A stretch of 64,000 bases of DNA from Whitmania pigra (Eukaryota > Annelida > Clitellata > Hirudinida > Haemopidae), in the NCBI GenBank assembly GCA_021613335.1, contig JAJTWR010000392.1:482001-546000 (forward strand), given 5' to 3'. Shown in pieces: positions 24,011 through 36,032 of this stretch. How positions within the stretch are numbered: the first letter of the stretch is position 1; the number at the start of each line of letters is the position of its first letter. The notes below the pieces were generated by a model. The model did not search any database, had not been told where the DNA came from, and saw only the letters and a program-made list of their open reading frames with translations. Both the position numbers and the translations under genes were made by a program.

Positions 24011-24939
24011 GAACAGGCAGCTTGTCTTTAATCTGGATTTTCTTAAATAGGCCATTTTGTTTTAAATTTCAATGCTCAATTCTAATTTTTAATAATAAAC
24101 TAATGGAAATATTAGTTAACTTATTAAACAATAAATAAACAATTCCAAACGTGAGTACATATTTGAACTAATTTTTTATAATAAAATATGATCCAACTTA
24201 CAAACGAATTATCTAAATTGAATTGTTTGTTTAATAATTACACACGTGCTGTTACTATGAAGATAGGTCGTTGAGTGATTAATTTAACAATTTCTTGGAT
24301 CCTTTTACCTTTTACTCGATTTTACCAGAATTTTATAAACCACTTTTGTTTCTTGTTATGGATTCAAATCAGATTTAGGGCGGAGGGAGGATAAAAATAA
24401 TCCGCCAAAAAAATATTTGATAGACACTTTAAAATAAGGATAAATTCCTTGAACAAGATATTCTGACAAAATTATATAATATAAAAAATTAATTTTAAAT
24501 CAAAGAGAAAACACTCATTAGTGAGTGATTCATTAGACAATGTGAGGCAATGTGGCAATTCGATCATGCATTTTAGGAATCACTTAAATTATGGTGAAAT
24601 AACTTAACCGATTATATTTGTCTGGTTTAACTATTAAATATTAATAGTAATACTATAATTAATTAGATTAATTTTGTTTCCTTTTTTACAAACACAAAAA
24701 GTACGAGTTGAAACCAAAAGGACAAAAAAAAGGTATGTCATGGGGGAAAAACTGCCGCTAAAAAACGTTCTTTTGTCATTGATGAATATAGATGCGCTTA
24801 AATGTCCCAACAATGCAAGAATTACTAAGTAATATTGAGTAATATACATGGTTATTTGGAGTTAATAATAAAGTGTTTTAACGCCTTCTTCAAAGCGTAG
24901 AAAGGTTAAAAAAGTTTTCGAAAAAATATTTATAATAAA

Positions 24940-25275
24940 TTTCCTCTTAATGGTATGTTACTTGCAGTTGCCGAGTCTTGAAATGAGAACTTGTTGAGTT
25001 TGCTGCATCACACGTGCTAGATCTGATAATGATGATAAGGCGATGATCGTGATGATGAAAATTTGCACTTTTTATGAAGTGTCAAAAGTTTTACGAACAT
25101 CATAAGTTGCGTTACAGAGTTTGGGGTTAAAAGTGAGGTTAGGATCACGAGGGTTTATCTTTTATTTATAATTTCGGCTTATGAAAATGCGTATAATGAC
25201 GGCTTTTGGCAAACGAAAACAATTCTGTCTTGCTGTTTGTACCGTCGGAGTTGCCCTAAAAATCTTTAAAAAAAT
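24940..25275. repeat. dispersed repeat, copy 2
   Basis: Diverged direct copy of 20028-20400, sharing ttacttgcagttgccgagtc, ttaggatcacgagggtttat and cttgctgtttgtacc. Its copies bracket the CAP gene and its relic, about 4.9 kb apart. Confidence 0.8.
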
Positions 25276-25900
25276 AATAAAGGAAATCAATTAAATTAAT
25301 GAATAATAGATATAATACAAATTGTTCCAATTGGCATCCCTAAAATAGAGCAGAAATTGACCAGCCAATCAGTGACGAGTGTTGCTCTCCACGTGAGCGG
25401 TTGTTAACCAGAGTGGAAAACGTACTGCAGGCGTTACTTGCATAAAGATCGTTGGGTATGGAAAGATAGATGAGATGGAGGAGGAGGAAAAGTGAGTAAA
25501 CAGGAGAGATGATGATGCAGAAAAGTGAGGGAACAGGGGAGATGATGAGGAGGAAATGCGAGTGGGATAAAATGGTGAGAAATGATGGAATGGCGAGAGA
25601 AAGCAACCAGCAACTTTGGACATACGTGAGCCGTGAATTGCTTGCCGAATTGAAATATCTACGAAATCATTGTTGCTTACAACTTTATCCTTTCTATTCC
25701 TGAATTTTCAGTTTTTAATTCGAAAAGAAAGTGAAGCTTAATTTTTGCCGAGAATACGAAGGTTGGAATTCAGTAAAATAAAATAAAGTGCTGATATTGT
25801 TGATGGTCGGTTGCTGCAGCCGTAGTCGTTGTTGTGGTTGTTGAGGAGGTGGAAGACATCATTATCATCACCAAACCATCATCATCCAATCTTGTTGAAG
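25276..25900. other. GA-rich low-complexity upstream region of the SH3BGR-like gene
   Basis: A purine-rich stretch at 25460-25580 (gatggaggaggagg and relatives) produces overlapping artefact frames on both strands. It may include the promoter and 5' UTR of the gene starting at 25901. No TATA box is obvious. Confidence 0.4.
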
Positions 25901-28655
25901 ATGGTCATCAGAGTCTACCTTTCAAGGACTCCCGGCAATCCGGTGGTGAGTGTTGATCGTGATCCGTGGTTGCTATGGAGATGATAACAATTGTAAACAC
26001 GGGGTTGATGTTGTTGCGACAGTGATAAATTCACTTTTGTTTTATTGTTATTTTCGTTGATAACTGTTTTTCTGCTCACAATTAAGTTATTTCTAGGACA
26101 ACATTAAAAATAATGTTTTTTTTACGATAATTACATTTAATATGTGTCCGAGGAAATATTAACACAAAGACATAACGTGACCTCAACATGATTGTTATAT
26201 GTCTATCTATTTGAACCATAGGCTAACGACAGCCCACTTTAACAATGAACGGATATAAATATTGTAATTAATTAGTTATTATTATGGTACTTGTACAATA
26301 CAAAGTTAATTATAATTACTATTACTAATAATTATTATTACTATTATAATTATAACTTATATCCTTCCTTGGTACATTAAATTATGTAATCATTGCAACT
26401 ACATTATTTGTGCTTGTGATCATCGTCATCAACATCAACAATCTCCTCCTCATCATCATCATCATCCACCAGCATAGAACATTGTGACCATTTTATGCAC
26501 GTTTGGAAGAAGCATATGGAAACATGGAAATGAAACCAATGTGCACTTGCACATCTTTTAAGATGGTTGATACTAAAATTACGTTACTCTAATTCTTGTT
26601 GTTATTAAAATAATTAATAACTATGTTGGAAAATTAACCAAATATGTACATATTATTAGGATAATCATTAAAATAATTAATAAAATATCTCAATATTTAT
26701 ATTAGATATTTATTGGGATATTTATATTAGATATTTATTGGGATATTTATATTAGAATAATTAAAAATTAATTATATGATAATCGCAACGATACACAGGC
26801 CAGATGATCTGCTTGATGAAGCTTTCAATCCCTTTGGAGCACACACATCCTCACAAGCAAATTGGAGCATTTCTCCCAGGAATGTACTCATGATTTCTGC
26901 CGTTCATCCACCCAGCTGCTCATCCATCAATCAATCCATCCATCCATCCGTCAGCCATCCATCCTCCCACCTACCTTCCATCCCTTTTTCCATCTATGCA
27001 TTCTTTCCTCAATCCGCCCATCTATTCATCCATTCACTCTTCCATGCATCTGTCTATCCATCCAACCATCTTAACAGCAATGACCTCAGCACCCACCGTC
27101 GTCTATGGAAAAAAATTGAAGCAGACATGGACATCACTGTGTACGTTCCAGGGTTTCAATTTCCTTTTCCGTACGCCAAAAGAACCCAAAACCAACATGG
27201 CGACGAATTTAAAGATATCTAAGCAATTTTTAAACAAACTCAAGGTTTTATCAATGAATAATTTGTTTATAAGTTGAGAAATAAACTCTAAATCATAGAT
27301 TAACCAATTAATCGATAATTACATCGATTATTACAGTCATTAAATTTTACTTTAATCCATATAATGAGGCACTGAATTCCAAAATAACAGAATTGAAGTA
27401 ATACTAAAAGCCATTGAATTGAATATTATATGTAAATAAAGATTTGAAAATTAGAATAATTGCAAACAAAATGAGTGCAAAAAGCATTTGAATAGATTCC
27501 ATTCAAAGGAAATCCAAAACAATTATACTTCTCAGAAGTACGATATACCTGCTTTTATTGATAAAAAAAAATAAATTATATTCAGTCCTTGTTGGCTTGG
27601 ATCAATCATCAATCTCACGTTTCAATCAATGAAGTCAATCAGGAGGTTGTTTATTTATGCTTTGAGGTCAAATTTCGGATGCGATATTATTACTCCCATC
27701 GTCAGCAGTGCAAATTAATTAAGGTTATAAAACAAGATATGTAATAATACACTATCACCATGGTCGTGATCAGCACCATTATCACCACCATCATCATCAC
27801 TATCATCGATGTTACCGATATCATCATCATCATCACCAGATCAAACAGGAGCAGGAGTTCATCAAGCGCATTCTATCCTGCAAGAACATCGATTACGAGG
27901 AGATAGACATCGCTGATCCCCTGCACACGAAGGAGAAAGAAATCATGTACTCAACCCTTAAGTCTCTGGGTCCCTGTACAGGGGGCCTGGCCATCGAGAG
28001 TGACCTCATAAGCGGCGACCTACCACCCCAGCTTTTTAACGAGGACAATTACAGAGGAGTTAGTTTGCTCTTTAGAGGTTCAAAACATTAAAACCTGATG
28101 GGTTTAAATTAGGCAACATAGTATATTTTAAATATAAGCTCAGTTAATACTTGACTGTCATAAATAGTCGATTTATATCTCCATCCTTGGACAAAGCTAT
28201 TCGACAAAGGCAAAAATTATGCATAAGATATTAATGACAATAATATAATTATATAATATTACATTGTAATAATGTATTACTATTAATATACTAAGAAAAT
28301 ATGTATCACTTTAAATTGAATTGCTGTTATTATGCCACCACTTTTTTATCACTAAACAATTATTAGTATTACTAATACTATTAATGGACAGCCCAATCAT
28401 TTAATAATTAAATAGACCAATCACTTGATTACAATTCTATCTGCCAGATAAAAACTGTTCATATTCGAACCACATAAAATTAAAACAAATTGTTTCAAAT
28501 TGATTGATTCTTCTGATACTTTCCATTTGAACAAGGACTTCCATGGCTTCTTCAAGGCTGTCGAAAATGAAACTCTCTTCCAGTATTTGGACCTCAAAAT
28601 TCCATCGCACGAGCTGGAGTACCAGAGGGCAGTGAAGCACAACGAAGCTACATGA
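25901..28655 (+). CDS. SH3BGRL-like: SH3BGR-like thioredoxin-fold protein, three exons, 127 aa
   Basis: Exons 25901-25945, 27840-28058 and 28536-28655 are all phase 0 and join to 127 aa. The start MVIRVYLSRTPGN matches the first strand of the SH3BGRL family (MVIRVY). The glutaredoxin-like core continues with EFIKRILSCKNIDYEEIDIA and ends in NYRGDFHGFFKAVENE, close to the family's YxGDYxxFFxAxEx block. The family lacks the redox CxxC and serves as a small cytoplasmic adaptor. The C-terminal tail is Lys/Glu/His-containing. Length is near that of human SH3BGRL (114 aa). The last 3' splice site (gaacaag) has a modest pyrimidine tract. An AATAAA lies at 29030. No SH3-binding PLPPQ motif is seen. 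Confidence 0.93.
26695..26757 (+). repeat. ~26-bp tandem repeat, 2.5 copies (intron 1)
   Basis: The unit gatatttattgggatattta occurs head-to-tail with tatta joining it, essentially without change. Confidence 0.9.
26895..27075 (+). repeat. degenerate (CATC)n microsatellite (intron 1)
   Basis: CATC/CCAT units with TTCC variants. They generate Pro/Ser/His/Ile frames at 26776-27222 that are artefacts. Confidence 0.9.
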
Positions 28656-29805
28656 ATCCCTCTATCACTACTTTTATTATTATTAATATTAGAGTTGTTG
28701 TTGTTGAGTAATGTGTTTATTCAAATACATCCCAGTAAATTTATTATGAAACATCATCACAGGTACTTAGTTAATATTTTTATTAGGAAAGTGCAACGCA
28801 TTGTCAGTCAGTATTTTAACAGTCAGTCGTGACTGTTACGAGTTGATCGTGTTATTAAACAACATGATTACTGCGATTGTCACAATTATGTTATGACATT
28901 CAGTGCAAATAATTTGTTATCATTTTGGATAACTGCTGCTAACTTGAGAGACAACGAGGTCACAAAACATCCCAGCACAATCGATGGTAGTTCTAGGAAT
29001 ATCATGGATTATCATAATGCATTATCACGAATAAACTCTGCCAGCATTTGTTTTTTGCATTTTATATAGATGTTGCCACACATTGCCAAAATTTTCCAAA
29101 AAGAAAAAACCATGAATCTAAAATAACTCAAACTGGCTCCAAATCTTTTAACAAACCTGTTATTATCTTGTTGAACAAACACCATATTAAAGTTTAATTA
29201 ATTGGTTGTGAAATTCCAATAACGAGTGACCATCTAAAAAGCGATAACAACTTTAATGTTACCAATAACATTGCATAAAAGGTTAGACACGATGACTCTT
29301 CAACCCAAAGCTAAACCTTTGAAACAGTTCAAACAGACTCAAACATCTAACAACCATATTGAAAAACATGATAGTCCTTAACGTATTCCAATGGATACCA
29401 GCTTGGCATTAAATGGGAAAAATGTCAAGTATTATTGCTTATTATCAAACAAAAAATTATCTAGCCAAAATAGTAATAAAATACGAAGTTTGCAATTAAA
29501 CAAATTAAAGCTCAATCTGAGGAAAGATGTCTTAACATTGAACGTATTCTAACTGCTGAAACATAATAACCTTTGGTGATGCCATTGCTGAGTTATCAAT
29601 TGATGGACAATAATAAAGTAAACCATAAGAGTTAAACAAATATTTGTAGAAACTTATGAGCAGCCATCCTGCAAAGCTTTGAAATGCACAAACAAGCTTA
29701 TTCATGATACCAGACCCACAACAGATTATACAAAAAACAAAAATTTATAGCATTTTAAATGTCAAATTTATTAATTGAGCCAACGTCAACAACGCACTTC
29801 ATGGT
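28656..29805. other. intergenic, no gene seen
   Basis: AT-rich sequence between the SH3BGR-like gene and the micro-protein gene. AATAAA at 29030 is a possible end of the former. Confidence 0.45.
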
Positions 29806-29811
29806 TTTATT
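29806..29811 (-). terminator. poly(A) signal of the 59-aa membrane micro-protein gene
   Basis: AATAAA on the minus strand, about 135 bp beyond the TGA at 29946. Confidence 0.6.
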
Positions 29812-29945
29812 GAAAATTGCTTCTCAAGAAATATTCAAGGTCAACAATCTGAAAGTAAAGCAAAAACACCAAATCGTCGCCGTGTCCCGTCAAATCCTCC
29901 TCATACTTTATCCATAGTTACATCAAATACAACCTTGCACCGCAT

Positions 29946-30125
29946 TCATTCCCTGTTCAGCATTTTTCTCTCCTTTTCACGTTTATCCATCCAAGGTTCG
30001 ATGAAATTGTTGTAAACACCGTAGCCAAAAAACAGAAACGGAATTGATAGGATTACACGCGGCATGCTCCTTTTGACGAATCTCTTAAGTTCCGAATCCC
30101 TCTTCCTCAATTTTGTGGGAGCCAT
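29946..30125 (-). CDS. single-pass membrane micro-protein, 59 aa
   Basis: An ATG at 30125 opens a 59-codon frame ending at TGA 29948-29946. Layout: basic N-terminus (MAPTKLRKRDSELKRFVKRS), one hydrophobic segment (residues ~22-37, PRVILSIPFLFFGYGV), then a charged tail with EPWMDKREKERKM. This is the layout of small mitochondrial inner-membrane assembly factors and respiratory subunits (COX14-, PET117- or SMIM-type), but I cannot assign a family. Codon use is much less AT-rich than the flanks and a poly(A) signal follows. The coding part has no intron; an intron in the 5' UTR cannot be excluded. Confidence 0.7.
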   Translation of the reverse strand: MAPTKLRKRDSELKRFVKRSMPRVILSIPFLFFGYGVYNNFIEPWMDKREKERKMLNRE

Positions 30126-31280
30126 CGACCTACGATGTACGCAACGTTTTGTTTTTATGTGATTCTAAATTAACTTTTCAACAATGTCATGCTTTTAGGT
30201 TTCCGAAACAATGGTATATAAAACATTTTTTATTAGGCCTAATAAATTTGTTTAAATTAATTTTTAAACCATATAATTAATTTATTTGATTGCACTGATA
30301 TATAGTTTGTTTTTAAATGAACCGCAACAAGTTTATGCATTTTAAGTTAATACATTTTATTCTGCTAATAAAAACATTTAAAAAAAAATATTTTATAAAA
30401 TTTGGCTGTTTTAAATTAAAGATTATTTTCATTCAAATCGCTGTCTCGAGATAAGCCTTCTTATTTATTACTACCTTCTATAATGAACGTTATCTATTGA
30501 ATAAACAAATAAATATAAATAAAAAATAAATGTCCTTTTCAAAATAACTCCTCAACTTTTAGACCACAACAAATTTCTTAGGCATTAAACTTGTCTTTCG
30601 GCCAGCAGACACTTATATAATGGTAAAAGCCTAGTCTCTAAAGTAGCTGAAGTTAGCAGACAATCAAATTTAGTATCCAATGCGAAATTTCAAATTATAA
30701 TATTTGGAAACAACATTTCAAATGCTTTTCAAAAATGTTTATATATCAATTATAGGAAGATTTTCAAATTTTTGAAGTTATTAGGAATTTGTGGAATTCG
30801 TTCAAGTCTTCTTGCTCAGTAACCACAACTTTTCGACTGATGAAATGTGCATCAAAATGTTCATTAAGATTTCTACTTTCTGTCTTTTTTTTGTCTGTTG
30901 GCGGAAGACAAGTGGCGTAAAAGGGTTGTTCCTGTCCACTAGCGACTATTACAATAATTTCTAAGCGATTTTTCAGATTATGTCTGTTAATAAAATAACT
31001 GAAATGAACGCACTAGTTTAAAATGTTTATTCACAAGTACGTCACAGTTGACAATCTGGGCAGAATGTAGAATTTAGTTTGGCCATGGACACAAATTTGG
31101 CAACTGACAGTAAATATTTTGTTGCTATATATCTACAATTTTGCTACAATTTTGATTATTCTAGTTTTACTTCTCTCAAAGGTCACGGTCGCTAATTACT
31201 TATTTATATATTAACAGTTTTACAAGTTATTTATTCATTTACAATTGAATTTCAACATCAAAACAAGCATCCTCGCCCAT
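30126..31280. other. intergenic, AT-rich
   Basis: No coding frame of interest. It should contain the promoter of the minus-strand micro-protein gene (near 30130-30200) and the 3' end of the minus-strand gene ending at 31281. Confidence 0.4.
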
Positions 31281-33692
31281 CTATTTAACAGTCTGGTAGA
31301 AGTGTTTTCCAGACTTGACGTCGTAATTGTAAGCTCCTCTGTAAGGGCTTCTGAAGAAAAGTTGGTGACTTCGCATATAGCTCCTCACTGCCATCCTGGA
31401 GCTGAGGAAATCATTTTGGAGCTGCCTGTTCCAGAGACACCTTTCTTTGTTGGATACCCTTGCGGCCTGTGGAGATTATTCTTATTGTTCATCCAATTAC
31501 AATTATTCTTCATATTGTCGTTAATCGGATTAGCTAACAACTAGCATGTTATTATTGTAAACAATAACATCCCCATTATTATTTTTAATGATGATAAAAT
31601 TCAAAAAGAAACGCTATTACTAATAATTTAACAATCTTATTTAAAAAGATGAAAATGAAGCTAATAATTAAAACAAAGATCATTAATATTAATATTAGTG
31701 GTTTCAGCAAACACACGTGTTTTTTGTCCTGATGGAGTGATTCACTTTTCTTGTTTAAGGGGAATTTCCCCAAGAGGTAGATATCCAATTTGTTCTCCAG
31801 TTGCTTGAAATTAATAATTTAGTCAATCAAGCACCATTGTTATTGTTGTTATTGTTGTTCTTGACGTAGTTATTTTTGTTGCCGTTGATGTGATTCATTC
31901 AGTTTTTGCTTAGTTTCTCCAAACAAATAGAATAGCTGCTATCCATTTGTATCATCCAACAATAATCATCGCGGCGAACAATTTGACGAAACCATTAGTG
32001 ACATAATCCCTACTATTTTGATTTCAAATTGTTTAGAAATAGACTATTTCAAGTATAAATCTGTCGATTTAATCCATCAAGCCATACAAAGTTGAATAAG
32101 TGAATAACGTACAAATGGAGATACTATCTTGGCTGGATCTTTTGCAGCAGGTTTAGCGGGTTCTGTTACTATGTTGCTGGTTGGACGAGCAGGAACAGGC
32201 GGCTATTATTATTGAGTTAAAAATATTAACTCATTATGCAATTCATTCATTCATTTATTTGTCTATTCTTTTATTTAGTAACTTATTCATTTATTCGTCT
32301 ATTAGTCTGAAGACTAATTTGTCAAAATTACAAAAGTAAAGAAGTAATTGTTATTTAAATGATACAAGTTAAATATATATATGTACATATTAACATAAGT
32401 TCATTTAATTATAAGCCTATTAACATAAGTTACCGTAGTGGATGGTCTTGGAATCTGGACAGGTGCGCGATAAGAGGCGGTCTGGGGTGGCGGTTGAGAA
32501 TATTGAGGAACCTTTTGATGAACCTAACAAGGGCCAATATTCATAATCGAGCATAGCATTTATAATTATTATTATAATTAATATTATTATAATTAATAAT
32601 ATAATTATTTTATATATTACGCATCAATGCAATTATATTATGTTTATAATATAAACGCTTCAATTCGGCAATTCGCGAACTCAACCTAAATATATATCTC
32701 AGATTTAAAGAACTTTCATTTCTGTAGAAAATTTATTTTTTAAGCATTTTTAAGCTGACGTGCGCTCTATATAGCTATATCATTTTGCTTGCTTATATTT
32801 CATTGTTGGTCATGTAAACGTTTAAAAACCCTTTGACCTTGTTTGAAATACAAATAAATAAATAAAAATAAATATTTTATAATTATAATAATTATTACTT
32901 AATAAATGACATCGATCTCTAATAACAATCAATGCTTTTAAACGCCAACTAGTAATTTAAAATAATTTAAAATTTGACTTAAAAGTAATTAATCGATTAA
33001 TGAGTTTAATAATTAAACCTGAGGAGGAGGACATCCCTGATTGAAGTAATACTGACTATAATTGGGCTGGGAGAATGGAGGATTAAAACTGAGATGCTGA
33101 AATTAATTTGAAAATAAAATGATTTAAATTGTATTCTTTTCACCAAATCAAACGTCAAATAGACGTAAAAATCAAAATTTGAAAGGTTAGGAATAACTTA
33201 AATATTTATAAATTCACTTTATTGCTTTTTTCCACAATTAAGTGAATATCGATGCATTAACCTTATGTTTAAAATGCATTAACATCAGCGTTGCTTGTTT
33301 GTTGTCTATTTTCAATAACCATTTGAGAAATAAACAAATCCTGAAGTAAAACTTAATTAATGAGTTAATAGGTATTAATAAGTTATCTGAATAGTAAACT
33401 TTATAATTTAGACTCATAATAATCTTACCTGGTTCATTGGAGTCCCATAATACTGGTACGAATTGTAATAATTCGGCGGAGGTACAGGCTGGTAGCCGGT
33501 CGGATAAGATTGCAGTTGCTGAATAAATATTCGTTAAATTTGTTAAACTATCAGTCCATAGTAATAACACCAAATAGGTTACAAATAAGATAAATTTCAA
33601 AAAACGAAGCTTGCACGCAATGCGGTATGTGGAGCTGCGATCAAAAAATGGAGAAAACAAGTTCATTTCATAACCTCTCCCATTAGAAGCAT
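31281..33692 (-). CDS. Pro/Tyr/Gln-rich protein of unknown family, 6-7 small phase-0 exons
   Basis: Minus-strand exons 33518-33429 (30 codons), 33096-33019 (26), 32511-32434 (26), 32202-32125 (26), 31803-31717 (29) and 31466-31281 (61 plus TAG) all begin and end in phase 0 and join without a stop. The first four are rich in Pro, Tyr, Gln and Asn (YPTGYQPVPPPNYYNSYQYY; NYSQYYFNQGCPPPQ; PPPQTASYRAPVQIPRP). The C-terminal third is basic and aromatic (RSYMRSHQLFFRSPYRGAYN ... HFYQTVK). A first exon at 33692-33675 (MLLMGE) is possible but has a weak donor. No signal peptide, membrane segment or known domain. It lies beside the Cys/Pro-rich gene run and may be a related structural protein. Confidence 0.7.
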
Positions 33693-34640
33693 TTGTTGAT
33701 GAAATTGATTAATAGTTCAGTTCATAACATTATATAACCGAGGTTCTTGGATAATTAATTTTGATTTGTTTATGAGCTTTGTTTGATGTTTTTTTGTATA
33801 TTTTTCAAGTTACGTAATTCCGTCTAAATGTGGAAGAAACGATGGTTCGTCCTGTAAATCATAATATTGTCTATGGTGATATTTTAAATTAAAAATTGTT
33901 ATTCATTTCCGATTCATTGTCCTGTAATCATAAACTTTCTTTCAGAATTTAATCTTTTCTCGGAATCAACAAATTGTGAATTTACGAATTTGTCGATTTG
34001 ATTTATTTTGAATTTCTGTTAATACATGATGAATTAGCAGAAATGAAATTGTGGTGTTAATATTAACCAAGCAGTTATTCATTCGGTCATTTACTCCAAT
34101 TTGCTTTTTTTAATTGATAAAATTTAAAAATTGCCTTAGAAAAACGCGTTACGGCCTTCCAATTGCTTCAATAATTAATGATTAAAAATTCACTTGAAAA
34201 ATCGTTAAAATTTCATTTCCTTTTAAAAACACAGTTCGATGTGACGCAATCTTAAAACTAAATTATTAAACCCGCTATTTTAAACCTGCGATAGGTTAAA
34301 AAAAAAAGGATTAAAAAACTAAAAGCTACGTCAGCAAAAAATAATTAAAAAATTAACTTTCACTTAACACACAACCACCTCCTTTATACGTTTGAAAGGT
34401 GGTTAACTTATCCCTTGCGGAATTTAACGGCCAGATCCTAATCTAACCATCCGCCATTATTTCTTTTTTGCAAAACTCGGTAACGTATTATTATTTACTT
34501 GTGATAAACACGTAAATGTTTTTAAATCGATTAAATCTTAATAATGATAATATTATCAGCTAACAACTGACCAGGAAACAGAAACACTACTAACCTAGCA
34601 ATACAAACCAAGAACAGCCAACAGAAACGAAAGAAAATAA
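33693..34640. other. intergenic between divergent Pro-rich (-) and Cys-rich (+) genes
   Basis: The two genes point away from each other, so the ~950 bp probably holds both promoters. A CRE-like TACGTCAG occurs at about 34327. No clear TATA box. Confidence 0.4.
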
Positions 34641-34934
34641 ATGTGTGAAGAAAAAGAGAAAGTACTTCCCCCTTGCTTCATCTACGAGAAGTGCATCCAG
34701 CAACCCGTCCATTACATCGAACCTTGTGGCTGCCCACCCAAATGCATGGGTCCAATTTACATCTCCGTCCCTACGGTGATCCCTAACTGCCCTCCACCTT
34801 GTTGTCCTCCTTTGCCACCGCCAAAGCGGCCGATCATCCGGTGCCAATGCAACCTGCCGAAACCATGTACAATAATTCCTTACTGCAACTGTCCCACCTG
34901 CGCCACTTGTTGTAGCTCTTGTGACAATAAATAG
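34641..34934 (+). CDS. Cys/Pro-rich small protein A, 97 aa
   Basis: One uninterrupted frame with 18 Cys and 22 Pro. It begins MCEEKEKVLPPCFIYEKC and ends in NCPTCATCCSSCDNK, with PPPCCPPLPPP in the middle. There is no signal peptide, so it is predicted to stay in the cell. AATAAA at 34956 follows the stop (TAG 34932-34934) by about 20 bp. Composition recalls sperm-tail CGP/CxP proteins (Drosophila Mst84D type, mammalian ODF1 or SMCP) and keratin-associated proteins, but no homology is claimed. Intronless as far as seen. Confidence 0.7.
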   Translation: MCEEKEKVLPPCFIYEKCIQQPVHYIEPCGCPPKCMGPIYISVPTVIPNCPPPCCPPLPPPKRPIIRCQCNLPKPCTIIPYCNCPTCATCCSSCDNK

Positions 34935-34955
34935 ACAGATCGATGGTGTTTCAAT

Positions 34956-34961
34956 AATAAA
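34956..34961 (+). terminator. poly(A) signal of Cys/Pro-rich gene A
   Basis: AATAAA about 22 bp after the stop codon. Confidence 0.55.
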
Positions 34962-35796
34962 ATATTTGCAGCTATTGAATAAAAAATAATTCTCGAGAAA
35001 AAAAGTGTCAATTCAAATAATTGCTTAAAACTGCAGTGAAGTGGTTAAAATGAAATCTAAAAGTCAGCAATAAACGATCTAAAATGAAACCTCGCAATGT
35101 TTTAAATGAATAATTAATCGATCAATTTTTTAAAATTAGTTAACTAATTAATATTCAGTTAGTTAGTCTCCCCTGCTAGCACTAAGAACAGAATGCAATT
35201 TATCGAAACAGCAGAAAATGACATCGCATGTCTGCTAATCACTGACTGCTAATTCAAACAAACATAACAACAATTGTATGGAATAACAATTACAAGACAA
35301 ATTTTAATCAACTAAAAACAATTGATATGATTTCCTTCAAAATTTTATCGCACATTGATTTAAATGTAACCCGTAAAAGATCACATATCTTTAAAAACAA
35401 GATAAAATTGATGAATAATGACACAACTACACAATTATGTAAGTTCACAAATTTCACGAAAAGCCATCCGATTTTAACCTCGATTAACGTTTCCCAATCA
35501 CGCAATTAGACGTAAAAAATTAAACACAGAACGTAAACAATAAAACTTCAAAAACACATCAAAATCGTGACTTTTAGCAATAAAAAAGTTCGACAAAAGA
35601 CTCAGTAATGAAAAGAAACACAGGCGATTGATCGTTAAACTCAGAAATTCCATTTTTGATTTATTTTTATTCAACAAACCATTTTCCAACCGGCCGCCAC
35701 ATCAAACCATTCATGAACCCGATGCTTGCACCAGTAAGCAGTTGATTATTAATTTAGTTAATTAATTAAACTAAGTCGGTCGCTGAAAGTTAACGG

Positions 35797-35999
35797 ATGA
35801 GATATCCTGAATGCCGATACGATCCATCGAGGTTTACAACAATGGAGTACGATTGTGAACTCGACTCCATTCCAAGTTGCTGCATGAGGTTGTTATCATC
35901 ATCATTATTATCATCATCATCACCATCACCATCACCATCACCATCACCATCACCATCACCATCATCATCATCATCATCATCATCATCATTATCATTATT

Positions 36000-36032
<33 letters not shown>

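Noticed and set aside
24634..24849. 71-codon minus-strand frame with a signal-peptide-like start (MYITQYYLVILALLG)
   Set aside because: Sits where exon 1 of the decayed CAP copy would be, but shows no similarity to CAP exon 1; the hydrophobic start may be chance in AT-rich DNA.
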